Part shown: positions 61,772 to 64,000 of the stretch, piece by piece
Layout: each line of letters starts with the position of its first letter
How positions within the stretch are numbered: the first letter of the stretch is position 1
Assembly (NCBI GenBank): GCA_949320185.1
Contig: CASGHK010000047.1
Coordinates: 1-64,000, forward strand
From: an uncultured Methanomicrobiales archaeon
GTDB lineage: Archaea; Halobacteriota; Methanomicrobia; Methanomicrobiales; Methanospirillaceae
Reading direction: 5' to 3'
DNA: 64,000 bases
Program-made: the position numbers and the translations under genes
The notes under the pieces: model-generated
Told to the model about the DNA's origin: nothing
Database searches by the model: none
Seen by the model: the letters and a program-made list of their open reading frames with translations, nothing else

Positions 61772-62230
61772 TCATCCGGTTGCCGGAGGAGCGCCGGGAG
61801 CGCCGCCCGGTGGTCCCCTCGCAGGCATGGAGCTGTCCGGAGGGGTGCCGTTCGGCCATGCTCCTCCAGGCCCCCCATCGGGCGGAGTGCCGTTCAAAAG
61901 CGCGGCATCCGGCGGTGCCCCGGCAGGTGGTGTCCCGTTGGGGCGGAAACCGGCGGGGGGTTCGCCGTCGGGCCGTGTCCCGTTCGGGGCCAATCCCTGC
62001 TCCGGATTCTCGTCGGGGGGGTGTATCTCTGTCCTGTTCCCGGCCGATGACGGACCGTTGGCCGTCGGGGTTGACCCCTGGGGGGCCACCGTTGCGGGGC
62101 TCGACTCACTGGACGGGCTCTCAGTGCAACCGGCGATGCAGATGCAGCAGGCGAGCAGCCCCCCGACGGCGATGGCGAACAGGGCTGCTCGTCGTTTCCT
62201 CTTGCTTCCGGGCGTGATTGTGTTCATCAT
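61772..62230 (-). CDS. Small lipoprotein with Pro/Gly-rich NGTPP repeats
   Basis: 152 aa from the ATG at 62230 (62227 is an alternative). Basic N-terminus (MMNTITPGSKRKRR), hydrophobic segment and lipobox-like CICIAGC. The rest is low-complexity: degenerate repeats of NGTPPxG and PPDGxP, plus Gly/Pro-rich sequence. It looks like a flexible, glycosylatable surface spacer. ORFs on the opposite strand here (61656-62456) are its shadow. Function unknown. Confidence 0.65.
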   Translation of the reverse strand: MMNTITPGSKRKRRAALFAIAVGGLLACCICIAGCTESPSSESSPATVAPQGSTPTANGPSSAGNRTEIHPPDENPEQGLAPNGTRPDGEPPAGFRPNGTPPAGAPPDAALLNGTPPDGGPGGAWPNGTPPDSSMPARGPPGGAPGAPPATG

Positions 62231-62460
62231 ATCTCTCTCCTGGATCCCTAATCAGGGAAGGAGGGCGTCCTCGGCCCTCTCCTCTCTTCCGGTCGTCCCG
62301 GTACGTCGTCTCACTCTCCTCTCCTGTTCATTACCTATCGGGCTCTCTCTCTTTTCCGGTCGCTGCTTCACCTCCTCCTCGGGCAGTGTGGGTTCTTTTA
62401 GAGAGCGGATGTCCGGGGAGGACGGTCCCGCAGTCCCCAGATTACCTGTGTGGTGATGTA

Positions 62461-62480
62461 ACATAAACTTTACTTTATGT
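62461..62480. promoter_or_regulatory. Palindrome upstream of the lipoprotein gene
   Basis: ACATAAACTTTACTTTATGT: perfect ACATAAA/TTTATGT arms with a 6-nt spacer, in an AT-rich patch between the nreA end and the lipoprotein gene, about 230 nt before its ATG. The 314-bp gap holds nothing else recognisable except pyrimidine-rich sequence. Confidence 0.45.
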
Positions 62481-62544
62481 CTGGTTATATTGACTATAAT
62501 CCGCGAGTTTCTCACCTTTTTTGGTCATCCGGCCGGCCTGAAGG

Positions 62545-63702
62545 TCAGAAGAAGTCGCTGAGCGTCCGCTCGGCCCGTATCCTCGGTAGGAGGGTCGACT
62601 TCTCCCGCCACGACGCGTCCCCGTAGTGGCGGTCGAGCGCCGCCGCCCCATCGGCGAGGGTTGCGAACCGTTCGGGCGGCGAGCGCATGGCCTCGAGCGC
62701 GGCCTCACGAACGACCCAGGTGCCGAGCGGGGCCCAGTATTCACCGGTCACCGACCGGAGCACGAGGGCTCGGGCCTGCCGGCGGATCGAGACCAGGTAC
62801 TCTGTCACCGCCAGGCGGGCCGAGTAGTAGGCCCCGGCGATCGGCGAGTAGCCGGCCTTGGTCTTCCCCTCTCCATCCACCGTCACGGAGTCGAAGTCAT
62901 GGGTCCAGAGGCTGTGGGCCCGCCAGCACTCGATCATCTCGTACTGCCACCCCCCGGGAGCGAGCAGTACCGCGATCGTATTGCCGTAGAGGGTGTGGGA
63001 GAAGACGAGCACCTCCTCGATCGATGGGTACCGTGCGAGCTCCTTCTTCTGCGCCTTTCCGATGGTGTCGTCGACTGCGGTGATCGCCCAGCGGGTGGGT
63101 ACCACCCGGGGGTGCTTGCCGAGGACGCCGGCGGAGAGGAGATTGGTGAGATGGTAGACGTCCACGTCTGCCCGGTAGAGCTCTGCAAGCCCCTCCGATG
63201 CGGAGAGGTCCGTATCGGACGTTACCCGGTCGACTGCGCGGGGCACGACCGGGTTGTCCAGGACGTCGAGCGCCCGGACGGGCCCGGAGCGTCCCACCGG
63301 GGTGAGGACGCCGTCGAACCGGAGGTCGAAGTCGACCGGGCGGGAGAAGGCGACCTCGACATCGACTGGCCGTGCCGAGAGGGCCACCTCGGCCATCGCG
63401 TCCTGAACCCGGGTCACAGGGGCCCGCGCCGCGATCGTCGCCGCCCGAAGGTTCACCACGTCGTCGAGTGAGAGGCCCCGCGCGATCCAGGTCGACGGCC
63501 GATCCTCGTCGGCGAGGAGGAGGGGGCCTCCCTGGACCGCAGGGTAGCCGTACGAGCCGACGAAGACGGACGGCGCCGCGCCCATGTAGGAACTGACCGG
63601 CTTCGTTCCCACCCGCGCCAGGAACCGGGCGGTGATAGGGCATCGCGGCAGGCCGCAGAGCCCCTTTCCCTTGCAGCTCGAGCAGAGCATCCCGCCGTCC
63701 AT
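62545..63702 (-). CDS. nreA: NreA DNA-repair protein with C-terminal PIP-box
   Basis: 385 aa from the ATG at 63702, overlapping the stop of the upstream gene as TGATG; the track start is 34 codons earlier. N-terminal zinc motif 'MLCSSCKGKGLCGLPRCPI', then the Nre core 'SYMGAAPSVFVGSYGYPAVQGGPLL' and 'YPSIEEVLVFSHTLYGN'. The end 'AERTLSDFF' is a PCNA-interacting peptide (hydrophobic-x-x-FF); in Haloferax, NreA binds PCNA this way. The family acts in resistance to DNA crosslinking. The extreme C-terminal position of the FF pair is characteristic. Confidence 0.92.
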   Translation of the reverse strand: MDGGMLCSSCKGKGLCGLPRCPITARFLARVGTKPVSSYMGAAPSVFVGSYGYPAVQGGPLLLADEDRPSTWIARGLSLDDVVNLRAATIAARAPVTRVQDAMAEVALSARPVDVEVAFSRPVDFDLRFDGVLTPVGRSGPVRALDVLDNPVVPRAVDRVTSDTDLSASEGLAELYRADVDVYHLTNLLSAGVLGKHPRVVPTRWAITAVDDTIGKAQKKELARYPSIEEVLVFSHTLYGNTIAVLLAPGGWQYEMIECWRAHSLWTHDFDSVTVDGEGKTKAGYSPIAGAYYSARLAVTEYLVSIRRQARALVLRSVTGEYWAPLGTWVVREAALEAMRSPPERFATLADGAAALDRHYGDASWREKSTLLPRIRAERTLSDFF

Positions 63703-64000
63703 CACCCGATCACCCGCACCCGGTCCCCGAGGTACCGCAGGACACCGGCGACGAACTCCTCCCAGGCGACCGGTCCGCCGTCCAGGCGAGCGGCCAGCTC
63801 GCATCCCAGGTCGTCGTCCCGCTCACCGACCGCCTCGACCACAACCGATCCTGGTGCTCCCTCCCCGGCGAGCAGGCCGTCCCTGTCCCCATCGGTGACT
63901 CCGAAGACCGGGAGGTCCAGGTGGACCCCGAGGTGGAGAAGGACCGCCGTCGTGTCGTCGCCGACCGCGAGCACCCCGCAGACGTCGTCATCGAGCCCCC
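63702..64000 (-). CDS. DUF2117-family protein, C-terminal part (5' end outside window)
   Basis: The frame is open to the window edge. Visible text: 'AVGDDTTAVLLHLGVHLDLPVFGVTDGDRDGLLAGE', then 'PGSVVVEAVGERDDDLG' and 'WEEFVAGVLRYLGDRVRVIG'. This resembles the C-terminal portion of DUF2117 proteins, a methanogen family of unknown activity. Its stop overlaps the nreA start, so both are in one operon. Confidence 0.7.
   Translation of the reverse strand, partial: GLDDDVCGVLAVGDDTTAVLLHLGVHLDLPVFGVTDGDRDGLLAGEGAPGSVVVEAVGERDDDLGCELAARLDGGPVAWEEFVAGVLRYLGDRVRVIG

Noticed and set aside
61656-62456. 266-aa plus-strand ORF with Gly/Pro-rich sequence
   Set aside because: It is antisense to the lipoprotein gene; the minus-strand reading has a signal peptide and lipobox.

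Overview
This is a GC-rich archaeal window whose gene content points to a methanogen of the order Methanomicrobiales (Methanoculleus/Methanofollis-like). The order-level call is inference; no mcr or 16S gene is present. Archaeal markers seen directly are Orc1/Cdc6 beside ORB-type origin repeats, Hel308, Cgi121 (KEOPS), RIO1, a KH-domain protein, archaeal-type TyrRS, type II GAPDH, Tsr3, NreA with a PCNA-binding tail, a DUF2117 gene, an ATP-dependent DNA ligase, PGF-CTERM surface proteins, TATA boxes 25-35 nt from start codons (several leaderless) and histidine kinases with an RHD[ILM] H-box. An NrdD-type gene fits an anaerobe.

Layout. 0-3.4 kb: end of an NrdD-like gene, a PH-like protein, a PGF-CTERM lipoprotein pair and a REC-PAS protein. 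3.7-21.6 kb: a surface-protein island. Four paralogs share one C-terminal cassette (three PKD domains and a short constant tail) behind different heads (none, NHL propeller, C13-like protease, NHL propeller). They are followed by a broken copy of a giant-protein N-terminus and by the giant protein itself (about 2830 aa, 14 DUF11/DUF7507-type repeats, Thr-rich linker, beta-helix, PGF-CTERM). The giant gene carries an in-frame TAA inside its signal peptide. 21.7-29.4 kb: VOC protein, double zinc ribbon, secreted beta-helix protein, GerW/YtfJ-DUF2953 cluster, methyltransferase, CHASE4 histidine kinase and response regulator. 29.4-34 kb: aminotransferase-Lrp-cdc6 operon and the replication origin, with inverted ORBs around an AT-rich core, then moaB. 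34-39.3 kb: information-processing genes on the minus strand. 39.4-43.4 kb: a large REC/multi-PAS histidine kinase split by a one-base frameshift. 43.5-46.8 kb: gapdh, a decayed PKD-gene relic, tsr3, a desulfidase-deoxyribosyltransferase fusion and a ferritin-like protein. 47-54.4 kb: nitrogen and acetate uptake (amtB, acs, OFA transporter, amtB-glnK-glnK) with NrpR-type operators. 54.5-64 kb: MBL hydrolase and ligase, a GH17-like secreted protein with a dockerin-like tail, M28 peptidase, methyltransferase, ADP-ribosylglycohydrolase, lipoprotein, nreA and a DUF2117 gene.

How parts fit together. The two amt loci are probably switched on by nitrogen limitation. The second one carries a 383-bp tandem duplication that created two glnK genes and grafted the AmtB C-terminal tail onto the first GlnK. 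Acs and the OFA transporter probably form an acetate uptake/activation unit. The surface island, the two PGF-CTERM proteins and the PKD relic show a locus that diversifies by duplication, head exchange and decay. No tRNA, rRNA, CRISPR array or insertion sequence was recognised by eye.
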